A DNA stretch of 64,000 nucleotides from Chitinophaga pinensis DSM 2588 (GTDB lineage Bacteria; Bacteroidota; Bacteroidia; Chitinophagales; Chitinophagaceae): NCBI RefSeq assembly GCF_000024005.1, contig NC_013132.1, forward strand, positions 1,488,001-1,552,000. The letters run 5' to 3'. Below are positions 43,934-51,494 of the stretch, piece after piece (positions within the stretch are counted from its first letter, which is position 1; each line of letters opens with the position of its first letter). The notes under the pieces were generated by a model that ran no database searches, was not told the DNA's origin, and saw only the letters and a program-made list of their open reading frames with translations. The position numbers and the translations under genes were made by a program.

Positions 43934-45160
43934 TCAGATTTTTGGATGACAAATGTAGAATTTTTTTACGGGTATAGCCAGAGTATGACTAATCAGGGCA
44001 TTATCAATGGAGGAAATGTCTTTTACAGTGCCGTCTTTGAAAAGAATGTTAATCTTCTCGTTGTTCATATTATATGTACTGAGGCAGGCAGTTCCGGTAA
44101 AAACAAAATAATCCAGGTCGGCGCCGCTAATGCCATATTCCCGTTGTACCTTTTGTTTCAGCAGCTGGATACTTTCTATGTCAAATGCCTCACTATTCAG
44201 GACGCATTTGAATAAGTTTCTGTCAATGAGCCATTTACATAATAAGGAGAGCACTTTGTCCGGATGTTGCGCCCAGACTTTAATGGCGCCCATAATGTCA
44301 TAGTCATCCAGCAGACAGAACTGCTGCAGACAGGACGGTTCCTGCTCAAAGTTGGCCGCGGTAATAGTATGGTATAGAAAATACTGCAAGGCCGGTGAGG
44401 CAAAAAGCGTAACGCCCTGTAAAGCCAGTTCTTTGGCCCTGCGCAATATTTTAACCAGCAGATTCTCCGCACTCAGTACCGTTTTATGCAGGTATACCTG
44501 CCAGTACATCAGCCTCCTCGCTATAATGAACTTCTCTATTGAATAAATTCCTTTCTCTTCCACCATGAGTTCCCCACGGTGTACAGTCAGCATCTTAATG
44601 ATCCTGTCGTAGCTGATCACCCCCTCAGAAACGCCCGTATAGAAGCTGTCCCTGTTCAGGTAGTCCATTCTGTCTACATCCAACTGACTGGATACCAGCT
44701 GGTGCAGGAACGTCTTATGGTACCGGCCGTTGAATATCTCTATCGTCAGCGTCAGTGCTCCATCCATTTCCTTGTTCAGTTCCTCCATCAGCCACTGACT
44801 GATCTCTTCATGCGATACACCTTCAATAATGCCATTCTCCAGTGCATGTGAATACGGCCCATGACCTATATCATGCAAAAGTATGGCCATCTTTGCAGCA
44901 ACCTCTTCCTCTTCTGTGATATCCACTCCCTTCCCCTTCAGTTCCGAGAGCGCACAGCACATCAGGTGATAGGCTCCCATGCTATGATGGAAACGGGTAT
45001 GCATTGCGCCCGGATAAACAAGGTGCGCCAGCGCCATCTGATGGATCCTGCGCAGGCGCTGATAATAAGGATGGGAAATCAATGTAAAGATCAACGGATG
45101 GTCAATCGTGATGAAACCATATACCGGATCGTTTACAATTTTACGCTTGCGTTCTGCCAT
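43934..45160 (-). CDS. HD-domain phosphohydrolase (dNTPase-like)
   Basis: A 408-residue HD-superfamily protein similar to SamHD1/dGTPase-like bacterial hydrolases: NDPVYGFITIDHPLIFTLISHPYYQRLRR (divided here) at the start, HTRFHHSMGAYHL with the first metal His, LLHDIGHGPYSHALE with the HD pair at about residues 95-99, and a downstream DVDRMDYLNRDSFYTGV motif with the last Asp. These enzymes usually cleave dNTPs to nucleoside and triphosphate, but the substrate has not been shown for this branch. It leads the lipid A operon and has a candidate promoter on the minus strand. Confidence 0.9.
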   Translation of the reverse strand: MAERKRKIVNDPVYGFITIDHPLIFTLISHPYYQRLRRIHQMALAHLVYPGAMHTRFHHSMGAYHLMCCALSELKGKGVDITEEEEVAAKMAILLHDIGHGPYSHALENGIIEGVSHEEISQWLMEELNKEMDGALTLTIEIFNGRYHKTFLHQLVSSQLDVDRMDYLNRDSFYTGVSEGVISYDRIIKMLTVHRGELMVEEKGIYSIEKFIIARRLMYWQVYLHKTVLSAENLLVKILRRAKELALQGVTLFASPALQYFLYHTITAANFEQEPSCLQQFCLLDDYDIMGAIKVWAQHPDKVLSLLCKWLIDRNLFKCVLNSEAFDIESIQLLKQKVQREYGISGADLDYFVFTGTACLSTYNMNNEKINILFKDGTVKDISSIDNALISHTLAIPVKKFYICHPKI

Positions 45161-45182
45161 TGACCGTTCTCCTTTAGCTAGA

Positions 45183-45190
45183 CAAAGCTA
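45183..45190 (-). promoter_or_regulatory. Candidate -7 element for the HD/lpx operon
   Basis: The minus strand reads TAGCTTTG here, a match to TAnnTTTG about 22 bp before the HD-gene ATG. No clear -33 TTTG is found, so the call rests on one element. Confidence 0.4.
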
Positions 45191-45403
45191 CGTTAAGGAA
45201 TTATTATCTGTAACTTTTTCTAATGTATAGACGCACGAAGGAAGTCTTTCCCCTATCTTACCCGCTATTTTAACTATTTTTATGATCGAAATTATTAATA
45301 TTTGACGATAGCTTACGGAACATGTTGTTTTTTAACAATTTATTGTGTCCCCCGGAAGGCGGAGGAACGGTTTTTGACCAAATGATATCTTAACTTGAGT
45401 ACG

Positions 45404-45424
45404 ATAGTTGTTAGCGCCAACTAT
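45404..45424. repeat. Inverted repeat in the porX leader
   Basis: ATAGTTG (45404-45410) and CAACTAT (45418-45424) flank a 7-nt centre, 30 bp before the porX ATG. It could be an operator in the 294-bp divergent gap, or a leader hairpin. Confidence 0.3.
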
Positions 45425-45454
45425 TCTTTACCTTACTATAAACACCTTACTTGA

Positions 45455-47008
45455 ATGAGTCAAATAAATATACTTTGGGTAGATGACGAGATAGAATCAC
45501 TGAAATCACAGATTATGTTCCTGGAAACAAAGGGCTACAAAGTGTCAGCACTCACCAATGGGTATGACGCGCTTGAGTTCCTGAAGGAGCAGGTGGTCGA
45601 TGTGGTGCTCCTGGATGAATCTATGCCGGGTATAACCGGGTTGGAAACGCTGGGTAAGATCAAAGAGATCGATCAGCAGATCCCGGTAGTGATGATCACC
45701 AAGAATGAGGCAGAGAATGTGATGGATGAAGCTATCGGTTCACAGATCACGGATTACCTGATCAAACCCGTGAATCCTAACCAGGTACTCCTGTCCCTGA
45801 AAAAGATCATTGACAACAAGCGTCTTGTGGCTGAAAAGACCACCATCGCTTACCAACAGGAGTTCCGCAGCCTGTTTATGGCGCTCAACTCCAACCCTGA
45901 CTACAATGAATGGATGGATATTTACAAGAAACTGGTATACTGGGAGATGGAAATGGGTAAAACCAACAGTCCGGAATTGCTGGAAGTACTGAATACCCAA
46001 AAGGCGGAAGCCAATACGGAGTTTGCCAAATTTATCAGCCGTAACTACGCCAGCTGGGTAAGTCCCAAGGCCAAGGAGGCACCTGTAATGTCGCATACCC
46101 TGTTCCGGGATAAGATCGTACCCTCCCTGGACAGCGAAGTCGCCAATTTTGTCATTATAATAGATAACCTGCGCCTGGACCAGTGGAAGGCCATTTTGCC
46201 GATCTTCCTGGAATCGTTCCGTCTGGTGCAGGAAGATACTTTTTATAGTATCCTGCCTACCTCTACCCAGTACAGCCGTAACGCGATTTTCGCGGGTATG
46301 CTGCCGGTAGATATTGAAAGCCGTTTTCCGCAGGAATGGAAAAATGACGATGAGGAAGGTGGGAAAAACCTGCATGAAGAACATTTCTTTGCCGACCAGC
46401 TGCGCCGCCTGAAAATGGATACACGGTTTTCCTACACCAAGGTAACCACCCATAATGACGGACAGCACCTGGTTAACAATATTCACAACCTGATGGCCTA
46501 TCCCCTGAATGTCATTGTCTACAATTTCGTGGATATGCTCAGTCACGCACGTACCGAAATGGAAGTGCTGAAGGAACTGGCCGCAGATGAAATGTCTTAT
46601 CGCTCCATTACCGCCAGTTGGTTTGAACACTCTCCGCTGCACCAGGCACTGAAAAAAATCTCGGAAAAAAAGATAAACCTGATCATAGCGACCGACCATG
46701 GTAACGTGCGCGTCAAAACGCCGATCAAAGTGATCGGAGATAAGCAGACCACTACCAATCTGCGCTATAAGCATGGCCGTAACCTTAATTACGAGGCAAA
46801 GGAAGTACTGGCGTTCAGAGATCCGAAAGAAGCCGGACTGCCCAGGCCGAACGTGAATTCCTCTTATATATTTGCGAAAGAAGACGGCTATCTCTGCTAT
46901 CCTAATAATTATAATTACTTTGTTAATTTCTACCGGAATACTTTTCAGCATGGCGGTATATCACTGGAAGAAGTGATCGTACCTGTGGCCAGACTGGTGA
47001 GTAAATAG
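45455..47008 (+). CDS. porX: PorX-type response regulator with PglZ domain
   Basis: A 517-residue protein with a receiver domain (D10/D11, phospho-acceptor D54 in LLDESMPGITG, K103-like Lys in YLIKPVNP) followed by a helical linker and a PglZ alkaline-phosphatase-fold domain (IIDNLRLDQWKAILPIF, STQYSRNAIFAGMLP, ATDHGNVRVKTPIK). This is the PorX architecture. In Porphyromonas and Flavobacterium PorX controls type IX secretion with the kinase PorY and an ECF sigma factor, and its PglZ domain is a zinc phosphodiesterase. There is no DNA-binding domain. No porY gene is in the window. The next gene starts 31 bp downstream. Confidence 0.93.
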   Translation: MSQINILWVDDEIESLKSQIMFLETKGYKVSALTNGYDALEFLKEQVVDVVLLDESMPGITGLETLGKIKEIDQQIPVVMITKNEAENVMDEAIGSQITDYLIKPVNPNQVLLSLKKIIDNKRLVAEKTTIAYQQEFRSLFMALNSNPDYNEWMDIYKKLVYWEMEMGKTNSPELLEVLNTQKAEANTEFAKFISRNYASWVSPKAKEAPVMSHTLFRDKIVPSLDSEVANFVIIIDNLRLDQWKAILPIFLESFRLVQEDTFYSILPTSTQYSRNAIFAGMLPVDIESRFPQEWKNDDEEGGKNLHEEHFFADQLRRLKMDTRFSYTKVTTHNDGQHLVNNIHNLMAYPLNVIVYNFVDMLSHARTEMEVLKELAADEMSYRSITASWFEHSPLHQALKKISEKKINLIIATDHGNVRVKTPIKVIGDKQTTTNLRYKHGRNLNYEAKEVLAFRDPKEAGLPRPNVNSSYIFAKEDGYLCYPNNYNYFVNFYRNTFQHGGISLEEVIVPVARLVSK

Positions 47009-47039
47009 GAGCTCCCGGCTTTTTCCTTATTTTTGCCGA

Positions 47040-47372
47040 ATGAATTTTAAAGTCACGCCCAATAACCTCACCCGCCTCGAAAAAATATTTGGAGAGGCTA
47101 AGTATGAGTTGCGTTTTGAAAAAGGAACGTTCAACTCAGGCTATTGTGTACTTGAGCACAAGAAGGTGGTTGTAGTTAACAAATTCCTGAACCTGGAAGG
47201 CCGTATCAATACCCTCCTTGATATCCTTGGCGGTATGGATCTGGATGAAACTATGCTGTCGCCGGAGTCCCTGAAACTTTACAAACAGGTACTGGAAAAC
47301 AGGAATGCGCCGGACGCAGAAGACAACACCGAAGAAAAATCACCTTCACCCGAACAACCTTCAGAAAATTGA
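47040..47372 (+). CDS. Conserved small protein of unknown function
   Basis: A 110-residue cytoplasmic protein with an alpha/beta N-terminal part (LEKIFGEAKYELRFEKGTFNSGYCVLEHKKVVVVNKFLNLEGRI divided by loops) and an acidic, disordered tail (DAEDNTEEKSPSPEQPSEN). I do not recognise a domain. Its stop overlaps the start of the metallo-hydrolase gene by 4 bp, and the pair follows porX closely, so the three probably form one operon. Confidence 0.72.
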   Translation: MNFKVTPNNLTRLEKIFGEAKYELRFEKGTFNSGYCVLEHKKVVVVNKFLNLEGRINTLLDILGGMDLDETMLSPESLKLYKQVLENRNAPDAEDNTEEKSPSPEQPSEN

Positions 47373-48133
47373 AAGTAACCTTTTTAGGCACAGGTACATC
47401 ACAGGGCGTACCTGTAATCGCCTGTGGCTGTCAGGTCTGTGTTTCCTCCAACTCAAAGGACAAGCGTCTTCGCAGCAGCATCCTGATCAGTGATACGCCC
47501 GCCGGTAATATTGTGGTAGATACCACACCGGATTTCCGTTATCAGATGCTCAGAGCCGGTGTAAAACACCTGGAAGCAGTGCTGATCACCCATTCACATA
47601 AAGACCATATCGCGGGTATGGACGATATCCGCGCTTTCAACTATTTCCAGCAGCGGGCCATTGATATCTATGCGACGGAATTCAGTCAGCAGGTGATCCG
47701 TAATGAGTTCTCCTATGCTTTCGCAGAACAGAAATATCCCGGTATTCCGGAGCTAAACCTGCGTACACTGACCAATGCGTCTTTCAATGTTAACGGACTG
47801 GATATCGCCCCTATCAATGTAATGCATCACCGTATGCCGGTGATGGGATTCCGCTTTAACGATTTTACTTATATCACCGACGCCAACTTTATCGCCGAAG
47901 AAGAAAAAAAGAAGATCATCGGTTCCAAAGTGCTGGTATTGAATACCCTCAGAAAAGAAAAACATATCTCTCACTTTACGCTTGGCGAAGGCATCGAACT
48001 TGCCAGAGAACTGGGCGTTCCCCAGGTTTATTTTACACATATCAGTCATCAGCTGGGATTACATGAAGAAGTATCTGCAGAGCTGCCGCATGGTATGGCG
48101 CTCGCCTATGACGGCCTGGAAGTGATACTGTAA
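47369..48133 (+). CDS. PhnP-like MBL-fold phosphodiesterase/hydrolase
   Basis: A 254-residue metallo-beta-lactamase-fold protein opening MKVTFLGTGTSQGVPVIACGCQVC, with the HSHKDH metal motif (ITHSHKDHIAGMDDIR at about 72-87), HHRMPVMGFRF and YFTHISHQLGLHEE supplying later ligands. This is the PhnP / YycJ-like layout; related enzymes cleave cyclic phosphodiesters. Translation starts at a TTG that shares the TTGA with the upstream stop, since no ATG or GTG fits the conserved N-terminus. The product is cytoplasmic. Confidence 0.88.
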   Translation: MKVTFLGTGTSQGVPVIACGCQVCVSSNSKDKRLRSSILISDTPAGNIVVDTTPDFRYQMLRAGVKHLEAVLITHSHKDHIAGMDDIRAFNYFQQRAIDIYATEFSQQVIRNEFSYAFAEQKYPGIPELNLRTLTNASFNVNGLDIAPINVMHHRMPVMGFRFNDFTYITDANFIAEEEKKKIIGSKVLVLNTLRKEKHISHFTLGEGIELARELGVPQVYFTHISHQLGLHEEVSAELPHGMALAYDGLEVIL

Positions 48134-48174
48134 CTTTTAGCCTGTAATACCCGTTTTACTGGAAATCCCCTTCT

Positions 48175-48441
48175 ATGCGATTTGTAGCTGTTTCACTGTC
48201 ATTAACAGGGCTGTTCCTGTTTCTCCCTGCCTGTGATAAGAATGACGATCAATCCGCATCAGAAAAAGGATCCGAAGGAAGAGTGGTACTTTATAGCAAT
48301 ACAGGCTCCGGATGGACCAATTGTCATGATCAGCAAACCTATGAACATGTACTCAATACTACATTGAGTGATGGCGTGTGCTTCTTTCGGATCAGCAACG
48401 ATACGTATTACCGACAACTGACTAAAATATCCCTTACATGA
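48175..48441 (+). CDS. Small putative lipoprotein, copy 1 of a tandem family
   Basis: An 88-residue exported protein with a lipobox-like LFLFLPAC (Cys20) followed by the acidic KNDDQSASEKG, typical of Bacteroidota surface lipoproteins. Its mature part carries GWTNCHDQQTYEHVL, the motif shared by the two following genes. It is shorter than them: the stretch TTVVxVxNxDxG before the motif is reduced to SNTGS, so it may be an internally deleted copy. Its stop overlaps the next start by 4 bp. Confidence 0.68.
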   Translation: MRFVAVSLSLTGLFLFLPACDKNDDQSASEKGSEGRVVLYSNTGSGWTNCHDQQTYEHVLNTTLSDGVCFFRISNDTYYRQLTKISLT

Positions 48442-48800
48442 AACCTTTATCTGCGATGATACTGTTAAGCGGCCTGTTGATGGCATCAGCCGGCTGTAGC
48501 AAAGATGACGCGAAGGATAATAACATCCTTCAGAAAGGATTGAGAGGCAAGATCATCTATTCTTCCTGCGCAACGACCGTTGTACAGGTGCTGAATAAAG
48601 ATATTGGTGCGGAATGGACCAACTGCCACAATCAGCAGACTTTCCAACATGTGATCGGTGTCAATATCATTAACCGGAATGGCATAGCGGCAGAAGCAGC
48701 ATTTAACTTCAATATCGTTCAGAAAGAACCAGAAATGAAATGCGATATGGGGGATTGTGGCCCTATCAACTATGAGACGATTGTGATTACCGGCAATTAA
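48438..48800 (+). CDS. Small putative lipoprotein, copy 2 of a tandem family
   Basis: A 120-residue protein with signal peptide and lipobox (LLMASAGC, Cys20). The mature domain reads GKIIYSSCATTVVQVLNKDIGAEWTNCHNQQTFQHVIGV, then a strand-rich C-terminal half with two further cysteines (MKCDMGDCGPINYE). It shares the C-TTVV ... WTNCHN ... HV pattern with the copies before and after. No known family is recognised. Confidence 0.75.
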   Translation: MKPLSAMILLSGLLMASAGCSKDDAKDNNILQKGLRGKIIYSSCATTVVQVLNKDIGAEWTNCHNQQTFQHVIGVNIINRNGIAAEAAFNFNIVQKEPEMKCDMGDCGPINYETIVITGN

Positions 48801-48833
48801 CCTCAAAATTTTATCTATATACGATCAACCTCT

Positions 48834-49166
48834 TTGTTATTCTGTAGCATTCTTTTATGGCTGCTCTTCACTGGCTGCCGTAAAGACGAGGATCAATATT
48901 ATGTAGGCATCGTTGTATATCAGTCCTGCACAACAACCGTTGTGGCAGTCACTAACCGGGATTATGGTGTAGCCTGGACCAACTGTCACAACGGAGCACG
49001 TTATGAACATGTTTTTGAAGCACACGTTTCCGGTACAGGCCATCTGGGAGATGGGCTGCATCCAGGTGACAAAATCAGGTTTGAACTGGCGCCCGGAGAA
49101 TCATTTGCACACTGCAAGGTAATGGACTGTACGCCTTCACTGACAGCCACTGTTATTCTCCGGTGA
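48834..49166 (+). CDS. Small putative lipoprotein, copy 3 of a tandem family
   Basis: A 110-residue protein whose only usable start is a TTG at 48834 (MLFCSILLWLLFTGC), giving a short signal with a lipobox Cys15. The mature part, VGIVVYQSCTTTVVAVTNRDYGVAWTNCHNGARYEHVF, is clearly related to copy 2, and the cysteine pair recurs in AHCKVMDCTPSL. The exact start is uncertain. The four conserved cysteines suggest two disulfides in an extracytoplasmic domain. Confidence 0.68.
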   Translation: MLFCSILLWLLFTGCRKDEDQYYVGIVVYQSCTTTVVAVTNRDYGVAWTNCHNGARYEHVFEAHVSGTGHLGDGLHPGDKIRFELAPGESFAHCKVMDCTPSLTATVILR

Positions 49167-49235
49167 GTTTAACTTCGTATTAACCAAATCCGGCTATTTA
49201 TGCGATAATTTGCCCTGCTTTAAAATCGTTAACCC

Positions 49236-50156
49236 ATGAAGCAGGCATTATGGAAGGCTTATTGCAGCTTTTCAGTCAAAGAACGGCAGGGAATTTTATT
49301 ACTGTTATTAGTAACAGTTGTCTGTGCAGCAACACCTGCTTTGTGGGAGTATTGTATGCCACCGGCAGCCCTGAAGACGGACAGTACTTTGCTGGCTGAG
49401 GTCAGGGCATTCCGTTCGTCTTTGTCTGCGACAGCTGTTAAAGGAAGTGATGACGTAAAACATCACCAGCGATTTTACTTTGATCCGAATACAATTGATG
49501 CTGAAGGATGGAGCGCGCTCGGGCTACCGGAGCGTACTATCCGGATGATAGCACGCTATCGGGATAAGGGAGGGCAATTCCGCCGTAAAGAAGATCTGTT
49601 GCGGATCTATGGACTATCGCCTGTACTTGCCTGTGAACTGTTACCATACGTGCGTATTTCCGCCCCGGTAGCGAAAAAAGATACCGGTTATCCGTCAGGG
49701 ACTGCCTTTGCTGCCAGACAACCTTATAAGGTGGGAAAGCGCATCCCGCAACTGGATATCAACACCGCTGATTCAATGCAATGGGAAGCACTCCCGGGTA
49801 TCGGACCGGTGCTGGCAGCGCGCATTGTGAAATTCAGGGATAGGCTGGGCGGATTCTATACAGTCGCACAGATAGGCGAGACTTTCGGATTGCCGGACAG
49901 TACATTTAATAAAATTCAACCGTACCTCAGATTGTCTACAGTTTCACTAAAAAAACTGGACCTCAATCAGACGGATGAAAAATCTTTGGCACAACATCCA
50001 TATATCCGCTATAAACTGGCGCGGTTAATCATACTGTATCGTAGTAACCACGGGGCTTTCAGGCGACTGGATGACCTTCTTGGCATACCATTGGTAGATG
50101 ATAGTATTTATCGTAAAATTGAACATTACATCAAAACAGAAAATTCCCCTTTATGA
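49236..50156 (+). CDS. Helix-hairpin-helix (ComEA-like) membrane-anchored protein
   Basis: A 306-residue protein with one N-terminal membrane helix (about 18-38, GILLLLLVTVVCAATPALW) and three helix-hairpin-helix modules: FDPNTIDAEGWSALGLPERTIRMIARYRDKGG, LDINTADSMQWEALPGIGPVLAARIVKFRDRLGGF and LDLNQTDEKSLAQHPYIRYKLARLIILYRSNHGAF (each given in short blocks here as N-T/Q-D ... L-G/Y-I ... A-R-I). ComEA-type HhH domains bind DNA outside the membrane during uptake, though this Bacteroidota form is not proved to do so. It overlaps the acyl-CoA dehydrogenase gene by 4 bp. Confidence 0.85.
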   Translation: MKQALWKAYCSFSVKERQGILLLLLVTVVCAATPALWEYCMPPAALKTDSTLLAEVRAFRSSLSATAVKGSDDVKHHQRFYFDPNTIDAEGWSALGLPERTIRMIARYRDKGGQFRRKEDLLRIYGLSPVLACELLPYVRISAPVAKKDTGYPSGTAFAARQPYKVGKRIPQLDINTADSMQWEALPGIGPVLAARIVKFRDRLGGFYTVAQIGETFGLPDSTFNKIQPYLRLSTVSLKKLDLNQTDEKSLAQHPYIRYKLARLIILYRSNHGAFRRLDDLLGIPLVDDSIYRKIEHYIKTENSPL

Positions 50157-51292
50157 ACTTTGAGCCCACTGAAATGCAGCAACAGATTACACAGGTGATT
50201 CGCGATTTCGGAAAGATACATATGCAACCCTATATCCTTGAATGGGATGAGAATCAATCTTTTCCTGTTCAGTTATTCAAACAGTTGGGAGAACTGGGGC
50301 TTATGGGCGTACTCGTACCCGAAAAATATGGCGGCAGCGGCCTGGGATACCTGGAGTATGTCACCGTGATCAGTGAAATAGCAAAGATCTGTGGCGCTAT
50401 CGGATTGAGCGTGGCAGCACATAATTCACTCTGTACCGGTCATATTCTGCAATTCGGATCAGAAGAGCAGAAACAGCGTTATCTGCCAAAACTCGCCAGT
50501 GCTGAATGGATTGGCGCCTGGGGACTAACAGAGCCGAATACAGGTTCTGATGCCATGAATATGAAATGCGTAGCACGCAGGGAAGGAGATGAATGGGTAC
50601 TCAATGGTACCAAATGCTGGATTACACATGGTAAAAGCGGCGATGTGGCCGTTGTGATCGCGAGAACGGGAGATGTCAGGGATAGCCATGGTATGAGCGC
50701 TTTTGTGGTGGAAAGAGGAACGCCGGGTTTCAGTGGTGGTAAAAAGGAAAATAAATTGGGTATGCGGGCTTCTGAGACCGCAGAAATGATATTTGACAAT
50801 TGTCGTATACCGGTAGCCAACATGCTGGGTAATGAAGGAGATGGTTTTATTCAGTCGATGAAAGTATTGGATGGCGGACGTATTTCTATCGCCGCACTTT
50901 CGCTTGGTATCGCAAAAGGCGCTTATGAAGCTGCGTTGAAATATGCACAGGAAAGACACCAGTTTGACAAGCCAATTGCCAGTTTTCAGGGTATCTCATT
51001 TAAACTGGCGGATATGGCCACAGAGATCATGGCGGCAGAATTACTGACCATGCAGGCCGCAGATGGTAAAACAAGAGGGGCGAAGGTGACGCAACACGCC
51101 GCTATGGCGAAATACTATGCCTCAGAGGTGGCGGTAAAAGCAGCTAATGAAGCTGTACAGATCTTTGGTGGTTATGGCTATACAAAAGACTTCCCGGTGG
51201 AGAAATTCTACCGTGACGCCAAATTGTGTACAATAGGAGAGGGTACTTCTGAAATACAGAAGCTGGTGATCGCCCGCGAAGCGTTAAAATAA
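50153..51292 (+). CDS. Acyl-CoA dehydrogenase
   Basis: A 379-residue FAD-dependent dehydrogenase that puts a trans-2 double bond into acyl-CoA. It has the family blocks GLTEPNTGSDAMNMKC (FAD-binding), GWITHG-like CWITHGKSGDVAVV, MRASETAEMIFDNCRIP, and the C-terminal QIFGGYGYTKDFPVEKFYRDAKL followed by IGEGTSEIQKLVIAR, where the Glu of GEGTSEIQ is the catalytic base position. The length is that of short-chain or branched-chain types. Co-translated with the HhH gene and ended by a terminator. Confidence 0.95.
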   Translation: MNFEPTEMQQQITQVIRDFGKIHMQPYILEWDENQSFPVQLFKQLGELGLMGVLVPEKYGGSGLGYLEYVTVISEIAKICGAIGLSVAAHNSLCTGHILQFGSEEQKQRYLPKLASAEWIGAWGLTEPNTGSDAMNMKCVARREGDEWVLNGTKCWITHGKSGDVAVVIARTGDVRDSHGMSAFVVERGTPGFSGGKKENKLGMRASETAEMIFDNCRIPVANMLGNEGDGFIQSMKVLDGGRISIAALSLGIAKGAYEAALKYAQERHQFDKPIASFQGISFKLADMATEIMAAELLTMQAADGKTRGAKVTQHAAMAKYYASEVAVKAANEAVQIFGGYGYTKDFPVEKFYRDAKLCTIGEGTSEIQKLVIAREALK

Positions 51293-51319
51293 TAGGAACA
51301 GATTGTTATAAGTGGTCAC

Positions 51320-51347
51320 ACCGTCGGGCGTTGCCCGGCGGTTTTTT
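51320..51347 (+). terminator. Rho-independent terminator after the acyl-CoA dehydrogenase
   Basis: ACCGTCGGGC (51320-51329) pairs with GCCCGGCGGT (51333-51342) with one G-U and loop GTT, followed by six T. Confidence 0.92.
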
Positions 51348-51494
51348 ATTTGTTTTAAGGACCATATTGGCTGCCGTTTTCCGCTATTACTTGTATGAAA
51401 GACAGAAATAGTTATCAATTTCAAAGACTGAGGCATGTGGGCTATACTCTCTTCACACCTTTTCTTATCTTCATCTGACTAAATTAACTATGTC

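Noticed and set aside
45740..46951. 403-codon open frame antisense to porX
   Set aside because: It mirrors the codon structure of porX on the other strand, has no domain and no independent signals; porX is unmistakable.
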